A stretch of 64,000 nucleotides of DNA from an uncultured Peptococcaceae bacterium (lineage in GTDB: Bacteria > Bacillota > Peptococcia > Peptococcales > Peptococcaceae): the NCBI GenBank assembly GCA_934229395.1, contig CAKQDL010000002.1, positions 3,470 through 67,469 on the forward strand, in the 5' to 3' direction. This document shows, piece by piece, positions 33,104-40,869 of the stretch. Below the pieces are notes generated by a model. The model did not search any database and was not told where the DNA came from. It was given only the letters and a program-made list of their open reading frames with translations. Position 1 is the first letter of the stretch, and every line of letters begins with the position of its first letter. Both the position numbers and the translations under genes were made by a program.

Positions 33104-33475
33104 TTAGTGCTTGCTTTTGTAGTCATCCACAGCAGCCTTAATGGCTTGCTCAGCCAAGACGGAACAGTGGATTTTATTGGTAGGAAGTCCATCTAGGGCC
33201 TCTACAACAGCTTTGTTGGAAAGTGTTAAGGCCTCAGAAAGGGGCTTGCCCTTAATGAGCTCTGTCGCCATGGAGCTTGATGCGATGGCACTGCCACAGC
33301 CAAAGGTTTCAAACTTGGCATCGGTGACAACATCATCATCAATTTTTAAATAAATGCGCATAATGTCGCCACATTTGGCGTTGCCAACTTCACCAATGCC
33401 GTCAGCGTTTTCAATTGCGCCCATGTTGCGTGGATTTTGGAAATGGTCCATAACCTTGTCAGAATATAAAGCCAT
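33104..33475 (-). CDS. nifU: NifU/IscU-like iron-sulfur cluster scaffold
   Basis: Assembles [2Fe-2S]/[4Fe-4S] clusters with the neighbouring cysteine desulfurase; 123 residues. The three ligand cysteines lie in NAKCGD (about 37), TFGCGSA (about 61) and KIHCSVL (about 104), in the spacing usual for IscU. The start SDKVMDHFQNPRNMG is typical. The ATG at 33475 has GAGGTGA upstream; the in-frame GTG at 33484 is inside that site. It follows nifS after 21 bases. Confidence 0.93.
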   Translation of the reverse strand: MALYSDKVMDHFQNPRNMGAIENADGIGEVGNAKCGDIMRIYLKIDDDVVTDAKFETFGCGSAIASSSMATELIKGKPLSEALTLSNKAVVEALDGLPTNKIHCSVLAEQAIKAAVDDYKSKH

Positions 33476-33496
33476 AATAGTCACCTCATTTTAATA

Positions 33497-34684
33497 TTAA
33501 AGAAGAAAGGATTTTTTGCCTTCGACCTTGTCCTTCCAAAGAGGGGACATGGTGCGCAAGCGTTCAACAATAGGAGGAAGGGTCTCGAGAATATAATCAA
33601 CCTCTGCCTCGGTATTGTATTCCGAAAGGCTCAATCTCAGTGAGCCGTGGGCAATTTCGTGGGGGTGCCCCAAAGCCAAGAGCACATGGCTGGGATCTAA
33701 GGAGCCGGAGGTACAAGCCGAACCGGAGGATGCGCAAATGCCTTTGGCATCCAGCATAAGGAGAAGACTTTCGCCTTCAATGCCTTCGAAGCAAAGATGC
33801 ACATTGCCAGGCAAGCGGTTCGTGCGGTCGCCATTTACGACAGAGTGATCAATTTTGGCTAGCCCTTCAATCAGACGGTCGCGCATGGCACTGACACGTG
33901 CGGCGTTTTCGTCCAAGTGCGCGATGGCTTCTGTTAGGGCTGCGGCCATGCCCATGATGGCTGGAAGATTTTCGGTGCCGGCGCGTTTGCCACGCTCCTG
34001 AGCGCCGCCTTCAATGATGTTTGTTAGAGGAATGCCATTACGTGCATAGAGCACGCCAACGCCCTTCGGCCCGTGAAATTTGTGAGAAGAGAAGGAAAGC
34101 ATGTCGATGTTGTCTTCTTGCACGTTGAGAGCAATATGTCCCACAGCCTGTACAGCGTCGGTGTGAAAAAGCACGCCTTTTTGATGGCAAACGGCGCCGA
34201 TTTCTCTAATAGGAAGAATGGAGCCGACCTCGTTGTTGGCCGTCATGGTGGTCACAAGGGCTGTATCTGGTCGAATGGCCTCAGCCACCTGATTGGCCGT
34301 GATGGTGCCTGTTGGACCAACTGGGAGAAGTGTCACCTCAAAGCCTTCTTTTTCAAGCTTGGCCAAGGTGTGGAGCACAGCGTGATGCTCGAAGGCTGTA
34401 GAAATGAGATGCTTCTTGCCTTGCTTTTCGCCTAAGCGTGCAGCAGAAACAATGGCTTGATTGTCAGCCTCGCTACCGCCAGAGGTGAAATAAATCTCGG
34501 ATGGTTCAGCACCTAAGATGGAGGCAACGGTTTCACGTGCAGAAGTCAAAGCCTCAGCAGCACGCTGACCAACGGTGTGGAGGGAAGAAGGATTGCCAAA
34601 AGTATCGGTAAAATATGGAAGCATTGCAGCAACAGCTGTGTCGCTCGTTCTTGTCGTTGCCGCATTGTCGGCATATATAAGCAT
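33497..34684 (-). CDS. nifS: Cysteine desulfurase (NifS/IscS type)
   Basis: PLP enzyme taking sulfur from cysteine to feed iron-sulfur clusters and thiolation; 395 residues. PLP lysine in SFSSHKFHGPKG (about residue 203), and the mobile-loop cysteine in ASSGSACTSGSLDPSHVL (about 325), the class I NifS/IscS arrangement. N-terminus YADNAATTRTS is standard. AAGGAGA precedes the ATG. It opens a nifS-nifU operon with a strong promoter; no IscR or SufBCD gene is adjacent. Confidence 0.93.
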   Translation of the reverse strand: MLIYADNAATTRTSDTAVAAMLPYFTDTFGNPSSLHTVGQRAAEALTSARETVASILGAEPSEIYFTSGGSEADNQAIVSAARLGEKQGKKHLISTAFEHHAVLHTLAKLEKEGFEVTLLPVGPTGTITANQVAEAIRPDTALVTTMTANNEVGSILPIREIGAVCHQKGVLFHTDAVQAVGHIALNVQEDNIDMLSFSSHKFHGPKGVGVLYARNGIPLTNIIEGGAQERGKRAGTENLPAIMGMAAALTEAIAHLDENAARVSAMRDRLIEGLAKIDHSVVNGDRTNRLPGNVHLCFEGIEGESLLLMLDAKGICASSGSACTSGSLDPSHVLLALGHPHEIAHGSLRLSLSEYNTEAEVDYILETLPPIVERLRTMSPLWKDKVEGKKSFLL

Positions 34685-34736
34685 AGGATATCTCCTTTCG
34701 ATGATGGATGATCTGTGTTTCTTAACCTATGAATAC

Positions 34737-34765
34737 AGTATAGAAGCTAAACTATACAAAGTCAA
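34737..34765 (-). promoter_or_regulatory. Promoter of nifS-nifU
   Basis: On the minus strand TTGACT (34765-34760), 17-base spacer, TATACT (34742-34737); leader of about 45 bases. Confidence 0.7.
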
Positions 34766-34769
34766 TAGG

Positions 34770-35220
34770 AATACAAAAGAATCCTTCTATCGTATCAATT
34801 AGCGAGATTTTACTGACGAAAGATGAACCGAAAATCATAAGAAAATGATTTGTCAAGAAAGAAGTGGCGAGAAGCGAGAAAAAAGATGGGCGCGCTTGCT
34901 TGGTGCGCACAAATGTCTTTTGGTGGCTAGCGGAAAAAGAAGGATGCGGCAAGTAAAAAAACGACCGAAAATAAATGATGCTTGACGGTGAGAGAAAAAA
35001 TAAGAACCGATAGCGAGCGGATGGCTGTCGATGGAGCGCGCTGAGCGAAGGCGAAAAAGTGACAAACGCATATAAAAATGCATGAAACATAACTTGAAAT
35101 CAATAAATAGATGTTTTCTGTACCACAAAATGCTTCTAGTGTCAATACGCAAGACGGCATGTGTTGCAGTAAAATGCGGAAATAAGCGCATGAATTCATC
35201 AAAGTGATTTTATTTAAGAA
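34770..35220. other. Intergenic stretch without a recognisable gene
   Basis: About 450 bases between the nifS promoter and the importer promoter. The plus strand is purine-rich, with runs such as GAGAAAAAAGATGG. Open frames on the minus strand (for example 34752-35090) read as low-complexity Ser/Phe/Arg-rich sequence with no ribosome site. One small inverted repeat, AATCAT/ATGATT, is near 34840. I see no tRNA, riboswitch or protein gene. It could be decayed coding sequence or hold an unrecognised small RNA. Confidence 0.4.
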
Positions 35221-35225
35221 TCTTA

Positions 35226-35254
35226 TTGACAATTAATCCATAAACCAGTAATAT
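35226..35254 (+). promoter_or_regulatory. Promoter of the NitT/TauT-type importer operon
   Basis: Perfect TTGACA with TAATAT at 17 bases; TATAAT is also present at 20 bases. Confidence 0.55.
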
Positions 35255-35302
35255 AATTACAAGATAAGCAATAAGCACAATTAATTCAAAAGATTTGAGA
35301 AA

Positions 35303-35323
35303 CATTTATGATATACATAAATG
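35303..35323 (+). promoter_or_regulatory. Inverted repeat in the importer 5' region
   Basis: Perfect 8-base arms CATTTATG/CATAAATG around ATATA, between the promoter and the first ATPase gene (start 35402). Candidate operator or 5' stabilising hairpin. Confidence 0.4.
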
Positions 35324-35401
35324 AGACTTGTCGAAACGTGCGGTTGCTTTATAGAGACACGTAGCACTTATTCTTATTTTTCAAAGATTGGAAGTGGACG
35401 T

Positions 35402-36154
35402 ATGGGAGAAGATACGAGAAGAGATAAAGTTGTTGTTAATCATTTGACAAAACGCTTCGGTGATTTGCTCGTTTTGAACGACATCAACTTTACCGTCAAG
35501 GAAGGTGAGTTTCTTGTTATCGTTGGTCCTACAGGTTGCGGTAAAACAACATTCTTGAATTTGTTGTCAACCTTGTATGTACCAAGTGAAGGTGAGGTCC
35601 TCATTGATGGCGAACCAGCCGATCCTAAAAAGCACAACATTTCCTTTGTGTTCCAGGAACCATCGTGCTTGCCTTGGCGCACAGTAAAAGAAAACATTGC
35701 TTATGGTATGGAAGTAAAGAAGTGGCCTAAAGACGAAATTGAGAAAAAGGCACAAGAGGTTATGGAAATTGTAGGCTTGACCCAAACCCAAGACCTCTAT
35801 CCTGCTCAAATTTCATCCTCCATGGAACAGCGTGTGGCAATTGCGAGAGCGTTTGCTGTAAACCCTGACTTGCTTCTCATGGATGAACCATACGGCCAGC
35901 TGGACGTAAAACTCCGCTTCTATCTTGAAGATGAATTGGTTCGTATTTGGCAAGAATTTCACAACACCGTTATTTTTATTACTCACAACGTTGAAGAAGC
36001 TGTTTATATTGCAGAACGTATTTTGGTACTAACAAACAAACCTACTACGATTAAGGAATCTATTCCAATCAATCTTCCAAGGCCTCGTAATGCTTTGGCA
36101 GATGACTTCGTTGATTTACGTAACTACGTTACCGATGCAATCAAGTGGTGGTAA
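35402..36154 (+). CDS. NitT/TauT-type ABC importer ATPase 1, degenerate signature motif
   Basis: ATP-binding subunit of an SsuB/TauB/NrtD-like importer, 250 residues. Walker A GPTGCGKTT (about 47), Q-loop VFQEPSCLPWRTV, Walker B LLLMDEPYGQLD and H-loop FITHNVEEA are intact. The signature that should read LSGGMRQR reads ISSSMEQR, so one of the two ATP sites it helps build may be inactive. The second ATPase of the operon (39041) has a normal signature. I chose the ATG at 35402 (after GGAAGTGG) over 35321, which would add 27 residues unlike the family and lies in an inverted repeat. Confidence 0.82.
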   Translation: MGEDTRRDKVVVNHLTKRFGDLLVLNDINFTVKEGEFLVIVGPTGCGKTTFLNLLSTLYVPSEGEVLIDGEPADPKKHNISFVFQEPSCLPWRTVKENIAYGMEVKKWPKDEIEKKAQEVMEIVGLTQTQDLYPAQISSSMEQRVAIARAFAVNPDLLLMDEPYGQLDVKLRFYLEDELVRIWQEFHNTVIFITHNVEEAVYIAERILVLTNKPTTIKESIPINLPRPRNALADDFVDLRNYVTDAIKWW

Positions 36155-36209
36155 GAGCCTGGTTGCAAAAAAATAAAAAGAGGTAAAAAGTGAAAGGAGT
36201 GTATTTAGT

Positions 36210-37319
36210 ATGAATACGCAAAAGAAACCATGGAAAGTTGCAACGGCTCTCGTTCTTTCAGTGGCAATGCTCGGCACCCTAGCTGGTTGCGGCGGTGGCG
36301 GCGGCAGCGAAGGTGGCGGCGGTGACAGCGGCGAAGTGTTGACTGTTAGCGGCGGTTACCAAGGCCAAATCGATGCATGGTCTACCTATTATGCAACTCA
36401 GGTTGATCCTTCTATCCAAGAAAAGTACGGCATCGATCTCACCATGGAATACTTCGACTCTGGGATGCCTATGGTACAAACCGTTCCTGCAAACCAATTG
36501 GCAATCATGAGTAATGGTTCTGTTCCTAGCTTGATGTCTGCACTACGTTATGACACCCCTATCGTTGGTGTATCCTCCAATGAATCTCGTGCAAACGCAG
36601 TTTTGGCTCGTCCTGATGATGCAGTTTTCAAAACTGAAAACGAAAACGGCACCTTTGGTACTGCTGAAGATCTTAAGGGCAAAACCGTTTTGACCACCAC
36701 AGTTTCTACTGGTAGCTATACCCTTAGCGCTTATCTCAAATCCCTTGGTTTGAGCGAAAGTGATGTTAAGGTACGTAACCTTGAACAAGCACAAGCCATT
36801 GCTGCTTTTGAAAGTGGCGAAGGTGACTACCTCGTTCTTTGGGCACCATTCCTTTACACTGCTCTTGAAAAGGGCTGGAAAGAAGTTGCAAATGCTGACC
36901 AAGTTGGCGCTGACTGCTTGATGCTTTGGGTTGCTGATCCTAAACTTGCAAAAGAAAATCCAGAAGCAATCGCTTCCTTGCTAGCAATGGTTGACGAAGG
37001 CGCAACTCGTTTCAACGATGAAGGCAAAAAACTTGCTCCTGAAATCTCTGAATTCTTCACTGACTTTGCAGCAATGGACGTTTCTGAAGAAAACGCTGCT
37101 TTGGATATCGAATCTCACGATATTTACTCTTTGGAAGACCAAAAGAAAATGCTTGAAAGTGGCGAACTTGAAGAATCCCTCGCTGCAACTGCAGACTACT
37201 TTGTAACCCAAGGTAAGTACACCGAAGAAGAAGCAAAGCAACTTAAAGAAAAGAGCTTCTGCATTGACGCATCCTTCCTTGAAAAAGCAATTGAAATTAA
37301 AGCTGAAAAAAATAAATAA
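36210..37319 (+). CDS. ABC importer substrate-binding lipoprotein (NitT/TauT-like)
   Basis: Extracellular receptor of the importer, 369 residues. A type II signal peptide ends in the lipobox LAGC with the lipidated cysteine at residue 27, followed by a flexible glycine-serine linker. Periplasmic-binding-fold elements include GYQGQIDAWSTYYA, VPANQLAIMSNGSVPSLMSAL and AEDLKGKTVLTTTVSTGSYT, in keeping with SsuA/TauA/ThiY-like receptors. The ligand cannot be identified. It follows ATPase 1 by 55 bases, and a partial terminator separates it from the permeases. Confidence 0.82.
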   Translation: MNTQKKPWKVATALVLSVAMLGTLAGCGGGGGSEGGGGDSGEVLTVSGGYQGQIDAWSTYYATQVDPSIQEKYGIDLTMEYFDSGMPMVQTVPANQLAIMSNGSVPSLMSALRYDTPIVGVSSNESRANAVLARPDDAVFKTENENGTFGTAEDLKGKTVLTTTVSTGSYTLSAYLKSLGLSESDVKVRNLEQAQAIAAFESGEGDYLVLWAPFLYTALEKGWKEVANADQVGADCLMLWVADPKLAKENPEAIASLLAMVDEGATRFNDEGKKLAPEISEFFTDFAAMDVSEENAALDIESHDIYSLEDQKKMLESGELEESLAATADYFVTQGKYTEEEAKQLKEKSFCIDASFLEKAIEIKAEKNK

Positions 37320-37337
37320 TTAATTTTGTAAAATGGA

Positions 37338-37368
37338 GGGGGTCTGGGGATTAAATAGACCCCCTTTT
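37338..37368 (+). terminator. Terminator-like hairpin between receptor and permease genes
   Basis: GGGGGTCT/AGACCCCC stem followed by TTTTCCTTTT. Placed inside the operon, it probably lets only part of transcription through, giving more receptor than membrane subunits. Confidence 0.7.
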
Positions 37369-37425
37369 CCTTTTGAATATCAGGTGAAAGCGCGCAGGCG
37401 AGATCATCTGAGTGGAGGTGTAAAT

Positions 37426-38235
37426 ATGGCTAGTGCGAAAAAGTTAAAACGCACGGAGAAAAAGCAGAGCTTTTATCTTGCAATTTCTGCCATCTCGGTG
37501 TGTGCGTTCCTGATATTTTGGGAACTCATTGTAAAATTCAATATCGTATCACCGCATTTGTTGGCGTCGCCAACACAAGTTTTGGCACTTTTTGTTGATA
37601 AATTATCCAATCCAAACCCAGATGGTGAAATCATTTGGGGCCACATTATTCTAAGTTTGGAAGAAGCGCTTATAGGTTACGTCTTGGCTTTGGCCATCGG
37701 TATTCCTCTAGGACTTGCAATGGGTTGGTTCAATACCTTTGATGGTTTGGTTCGCCCTATCTTTGAAATTGTTCGTCCTGTGCCATCTGTTGCATGGATT
37801 CCGCTATGTATCATTTGGTTTGGTACCGGCTTGTTCTCTAAGGTGTTCATCATCTTTATTGGTGCCTTGGTGCCGTGTGTTATCAACTCCTGTTCGGGGG
37901 TTAAGATGACCAACCCGACCTACATTCGTATGGCGAAAACCTACGGTGCAGACAATTGGGAAATCTTTAAAAATATTTGTATCCCTTCAGCACTTCCGAT
38001 GGTATTTGGTGGCTTGCAAGTAGCGCTTGCTTCTGCATGGACCTGCTTGGTAGCAGCTGAAATGGTTGGTGCAAATGCTGGTCTCGGCTTCTTCATTGAA
38101 ATGGGTCGCAGACTTTTGATGCCAGACATGATTATTCTTGGTATGGTGCTCACGGCGCTTACTGGTGTTGTGATTACAATTATTGTAGGCTTCATTGAAA
38201 AGCAGCTCGTTAAGGGCAGCAGAAAAGGTCAATAA
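37426..38235 (+). CDS. NitT/TauT-type ABC importer permease 1
   Basis: Membrane subunit (SsuC/TauC-like, MetI fold), 269 residues with six spans. The coupling-helix EAA-like motif lies in RMAKTYGADNWEIFKNICIPSALP (about residues 165-190). The ATG at 37426 follows GGAGGTG by seven bases; the open frame upstream overlaps the terminator and is not coding. The N-terminal tail is basic (KKLKRTEKKQ). Confidence 0.87.
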   Translation: MASAKKLKRTEKKQSFYLAISAISVCAFLIFWELIVKFNIVSPHLLASPTQVLALFVDKLSNPNPDGEIIWGHIILSLEEALIGYVLALAIGIPLGLAMGWFNTFDGLVRPIFEIVRPVPSVAWIPLCIIWFGTGLFSKVFIIFIGALVPCVINSCSGVKMTNPTYIRMAKTYGADNWEIFKNICIPSALPMVFGGLQVALASAWTCLVAAEMVGANAGLGFFIEMGRRLLMPDMIILGMVLTALTGVVITIIVGFIEKQLVKGSRKGQ

Positions 38236-38249
38236 GGGGGTGTCCAATT

Positions 38250-39065
38250 ATGGCTGAAACAATTTCTGAAAGCAGAAAAGGTAATGCTCTGCAAAGCTTG
38301 TTGAGTAACAAGCGTTTTCTCAACGTCGTTTCTGTTGTGTTGTTCCTGGTGATTTGGGACCTCATTGTTGTCATTGGACAATCCACAATGATGCCTCGTC
38401 CTATAGAAGTGTTCTCGGAATTTCTTCGTATGTTCTCTTCAAAGCTTGCGGGCAAGACGCTGCTTATGCACACTTGGATTTCTTTCCGTCGTGTAATGAT
38501 TGCGTTTATCTTGGCGGCTGTCATTGGTATTCCTCTAGGGGTACTCATGGGCTTCAACAAAACCGCAAACGCGATTGTTCGTCCTATCTTTGAATTCTTT
38601 AAACCGATGCCGCCTATCGCTTGGATTTCTATTTCCATTCTTTGGTTTGGTATTGGCGAAACCTCTAAGGTTTTCATCATCTTCATTGGTGCTTTGGTAC
38701 CACTTATTTTGAACTCTTACAACGGGATTCGACTCGTTGACCCTGAACTTTATGACTGCATTCGCAATTTGGGTGCAAGCTACTGGCAGGAACACATTCA
38801 GGTTACTGCACCGTCTTGCATTCCAGCGATTTTTGCGGGCTTGCAGATTGCGCTTTCTACTGCTTGGACTTGCGTAGTTGCAGCAGAATTGGTTGGTGCA
38901 CGTTCAGGTTTGGGCTTTGTAATTAACCAGGGCATGAGAGTGGACAACACAGCAATGTGTATTGCAGGTATGATGGCGATTTGTATCGTATCCTTCTTGA
39001 CCTCTCTGGCTCTAACATTGATTGAGAGGGGGTTGTGTCCATGGACAAGACACACGGGAATATAA
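38250..39065 (+). CDS. NitT/TauT-type ABC importer permease 2
   Basis: Second SsuC/TauC-like subunit, 271 residues, clearly related to permease 1 (both have GIPLG.LMG-like and PIF-E-RP-P-IAWI stretches). The coupling region is NLGASYWQEHIQVTAPSCIP. With two different permeases the channel is probably a heterodimer. It begins 14 bases after permease 1 and overlaps the ATPase 2 start by 25 bases. Confidence 0.87.
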   Translation: MAETISESRKGNALQSLLSNKRFLNVVSVVLFLVIWDLIVVIGQSTMMPRPIEVFSEFLRMFSSKLAGKTLLMHTWISFRRVMIAFILAAVIGIPLGVLMGFNKTANAIVRPIFEFFKPMPPIAWISISILWFGIGETSKVFIIFIGALVPLILNSYNGIRLVDPELYDCIRNLGASYWQEHIQVTAPSCIPAIFAGLQIALSTAWTCVVAAELVGARSGLGFVINQGMRVDNTAMCIAGMMAICIVSFLTSLALTLIERGLCPWTRHTGI

Positions 39066-39796
39066 TCGAATGTGTGGATATCTCCAAAGAATTTGGTGAT
39101 AAAAAAGTTTTGTCAACCATGAACTTCCACGCAAAAGAAAATGAATTCGTTGTTATCTTGGGTCCTGGTCAATCAGGGAAAAGTACCTTGATGCGTTTGA
39201 TCGCAGGCTTTGAATCCCCAACAACAGGCCATGTTTATGTAAATGGTGAAGAAGTGGATGGGCCAAGTGATAAGGTTGGCTTTGTATTCCAACGTTATAC
39301 CCTGTTCTTCTGGAAAACCGTTATGGGCAATGTAGAGATGGGGCCTAAGCTTAAAGGCATTGGCAAGGAAGAACGTCGCAAGATGGCGCAAAAATACATT
39401 GACCTTGTGGGTCTTACAGGCTTTGAAAACAGCTATCCAAATCAGCTCTCTGGTGGTATGAAACAGCGTGTAGGTATTGCACGTGCATACGTTAACGAAC
39501 CAACTCTTTTGATTCTTGACGAACCATTTGGTCAGCTCGATGCGCAAACACGTATCTTGATGGAAATGGAAATCGAACGTGTATGGCAGGAAGAAAAGCG
39601 TACCATCTTGTTCGTAACATCCAACATCGACGAAGCAATTTATCTCGCCGACCGCATCATCGTATTGGATGGGAAGTTGCCTAGCCACTTGGCAAGCGAA
39701 TACGAAATCAACTTGCCTCGTCCTAGAAACCTAACGGGTCACGATTTCTTGGAATTGCGTAAAAAGATTACCGACTCTATGAGTTTGGTACTCTAA
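39041..39796 (+). CDS. NitT/TauT-type ABC importer ATPase 2
   Basis: Second ATP-binding subunit, 251 residues. Walker A GPGQSGKST, Q-loop VFQRYTLFFW, a normal signature LSGGMKQR, Walker B LLILDEPFGQLD. The H-loop position reads FVTSNIDEA, with Ser-Asn where Thr-His is usual, so the switch histidine seems to be missing. The defects of the two ATPases are thus different: ATPase 1 lacks the signature, ATPase 2 lacks the histidine. ATG 39041 is nine bases after AGGGGG; an in-frame GTG lies at 39035. Confidence 0.85.
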   Translation: MDKTHGNIIECVDISKEFGDKKVLSTMNFHAKENEFVVILGPGQSGKSTLMRLIAGFESPTTGHVYVNGEEVDGPSDKVGFVFQRYTLFFWKTVMGNVEMGPKLKGIGKEERRKMAQKYIDLVGLTGFENSYPNQLSGGMKQRVGIARAYVNEPTLLILDEPFGQLDAQTRILMEMEIERVWQEEKRTILFVTSNIDEAIYLADRIIVLDGKLPSHLASEYEINLPRPRNLTGHDFLELRKKITDSMSLVL

Positions 39797-39815
39797 GTTG
39801 AAGGAGGTGCTTGAG

Positions 39816-39947
39816 ATGCTTATGGCAGCAATACCTGTGAAGTGGGCTTTGTTCTTTACCATGTGTTTGGGGATGGTCATCCTCTTCGTAGTCATTAGAA
39901 AGTTGGTGTTCTTTGCATCAGAAAAGCTCCTCGACAAAATGAATTAA
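39816..39947 (+). CDS. 43-residue single-span membrane protein of the importer operon
   Basis: Short gene with an excellent ribosome site (AAGGAGGTG, seven bases before the ATG), 19 bases after the ATPase 2 stop and just before the operon terminator. Residues 9-31 (KWALFFTMCLGMVILFVVI) form one hydrophobic helix. A basic and amphipathic tail follows (RKLVFFASEKLLDKMN). No homologue is recognised. By position it could be a small accessory subunit of the importer, in the way KdpF accompanies Kdp; this is inference. Confidence 0.7.
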   Translation: MLMAAIPVKWALFFTMCLGMVILFVVIRKLVFFASEKLLDKMN

Positions 39948-39952
39948 CACTT

Positions 39953-39985
39953 AAAGCGTCAGGTCGTTTGATCTGGCGCTTTTTT
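39953..39985 (+). terminator. Terminator of the importer operon
   Basis: AAAGCGTCAG/CTGGCGCTTT with one G-U pair, then TTTTT. Confidence 0.85.
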
Positions 39986-40065
39986 GTGACTTTTTGTGGA
40001 TAGTTGCGTGACGCCTTGCTGTGTTATGATGAATGGGTAGAATACAGAGAAAGTGAGGAAAAAAT

Positions 40066-40869
40066 ATGCCTGCAATTTTTGCACATTATGTTTTTGGACG
40101 CGAAGCGCTTCCTAGGATGGATGCGCGCGCGCTGCCGATTGTTCGCAGCCACATGCCTTTTTACAAGCTGGGCTTGCAGGGGCCAGATTTTTATTTCTTT
40201 GATCAGCTAAAACGTTTGCAGGGCAAACATCTTTCTTATATTGGTACCATGCTCCATAACCATTCTTGCGTGTATTTATTGGAACGCTTGGAACACGTTG
40301 GCGCGCGCCGCGCTGATAGTGAAGAATTGGCGTATATGCTTGGTTTAATTGGTCATTTTGCTTTGGACTCAACGTGCCACCCGCACATTGACAGCTGGGT
40401 GAAAGAACTTGATTATGACCATAATTTGATTGAAACAGAATTTGATCGCATGCTTTTGGAACGTGAAGGCGAACGTGCCAGACGTTTTCCTTTGGGCAGC
40501 GTGATTAAGAGTGACAAACGCACGCGTCTTAAAGTTGGAACGATGTATAAGGACTTTAGTTTGGCAGAGGATGTGGCTGGTCTTTGGCATGACTTTGCGT
40601 TTATTAAAAATTTGATTCGCACGCCATCGGATGCACAGTATCGTGCCTATACGAAGCTTTTGTCTATGGTAGGGGCGGATGCCTTAGGTGGCGTGCTGAT
40701 GGGCGAACGCAGCGAAATTGCACCGACGACGAATTTGCGCCTGATGCCTTTGTTTGGTCAAGCACAGGATGTGTACGCCAAGCTCAGCACAAATTTTATG
40801 GATCATGTGCGTGAAGGCAAGCGCTTGGATGACTATTTTGAACGTGATTTTGAAACCTTGCCGGAGTAA
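40066..40869 (+). CDS. Zinc-dependent phospholipase C/P1-nuclease-like protein
   Basis: 267 residues related to the zinc-dependent phospholipase C family. Likely metal ligands: H7 (IFAHYVFG), D in GPDFYFF, H in GTMLHNHS, and the cluster GHFALDSTCHPHID (about 105-118), then HNLIETEFD. No signal peptide is visible, so it appears cytoplasmic, unlike secreted toxic PLCs. It ends where an AlkD-like gene begins. Substrate unknown; phosphodiester hydrolysis is inferred from the motifs. Confidence 0.75.
   Translation: MPAIFAHYVFGREALPRMDARALPIVRSHMPFYKLGLQGPDFYFFDQLKRLQGKHLSYIGTMLHNHSCVYLLERLEHVGARRADSEELAYMLGLIGHFALDSTCHPHIDSWVKELDYDHNLIETEFDRMLLEREGERARRFPLGSVIKSDKRTRLKVGTMYKDFSLAEDVAGLWHDFAFIKNLIRTPSDAQYRAYTKLLSMVGADALGGVLMGERSEIAPTTNLRLMPLFGQAQDVYAKLSTNFMDHVREGKRLDDYFERDFETLPE

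Noticed and set aside
34752..35090. 112-codon minus-strand frame between nifS and the importer
   Set aside because: Low-complexity Ser/Phe/Arg composition, covers the nifS promoter, no ribosome site.
35321..35401. 27-residue N-terminal extension of ATPase 1
   Set aside because: The start would lie inside a palindrome with no ribosome site, and the family begins near MGEDTRRDK.
40004..40210. 68-codon frame before the PLC-like gene
   Set aside because: Overlaps the PLC-like coding sequence in another frame and lacks a ribosome site.
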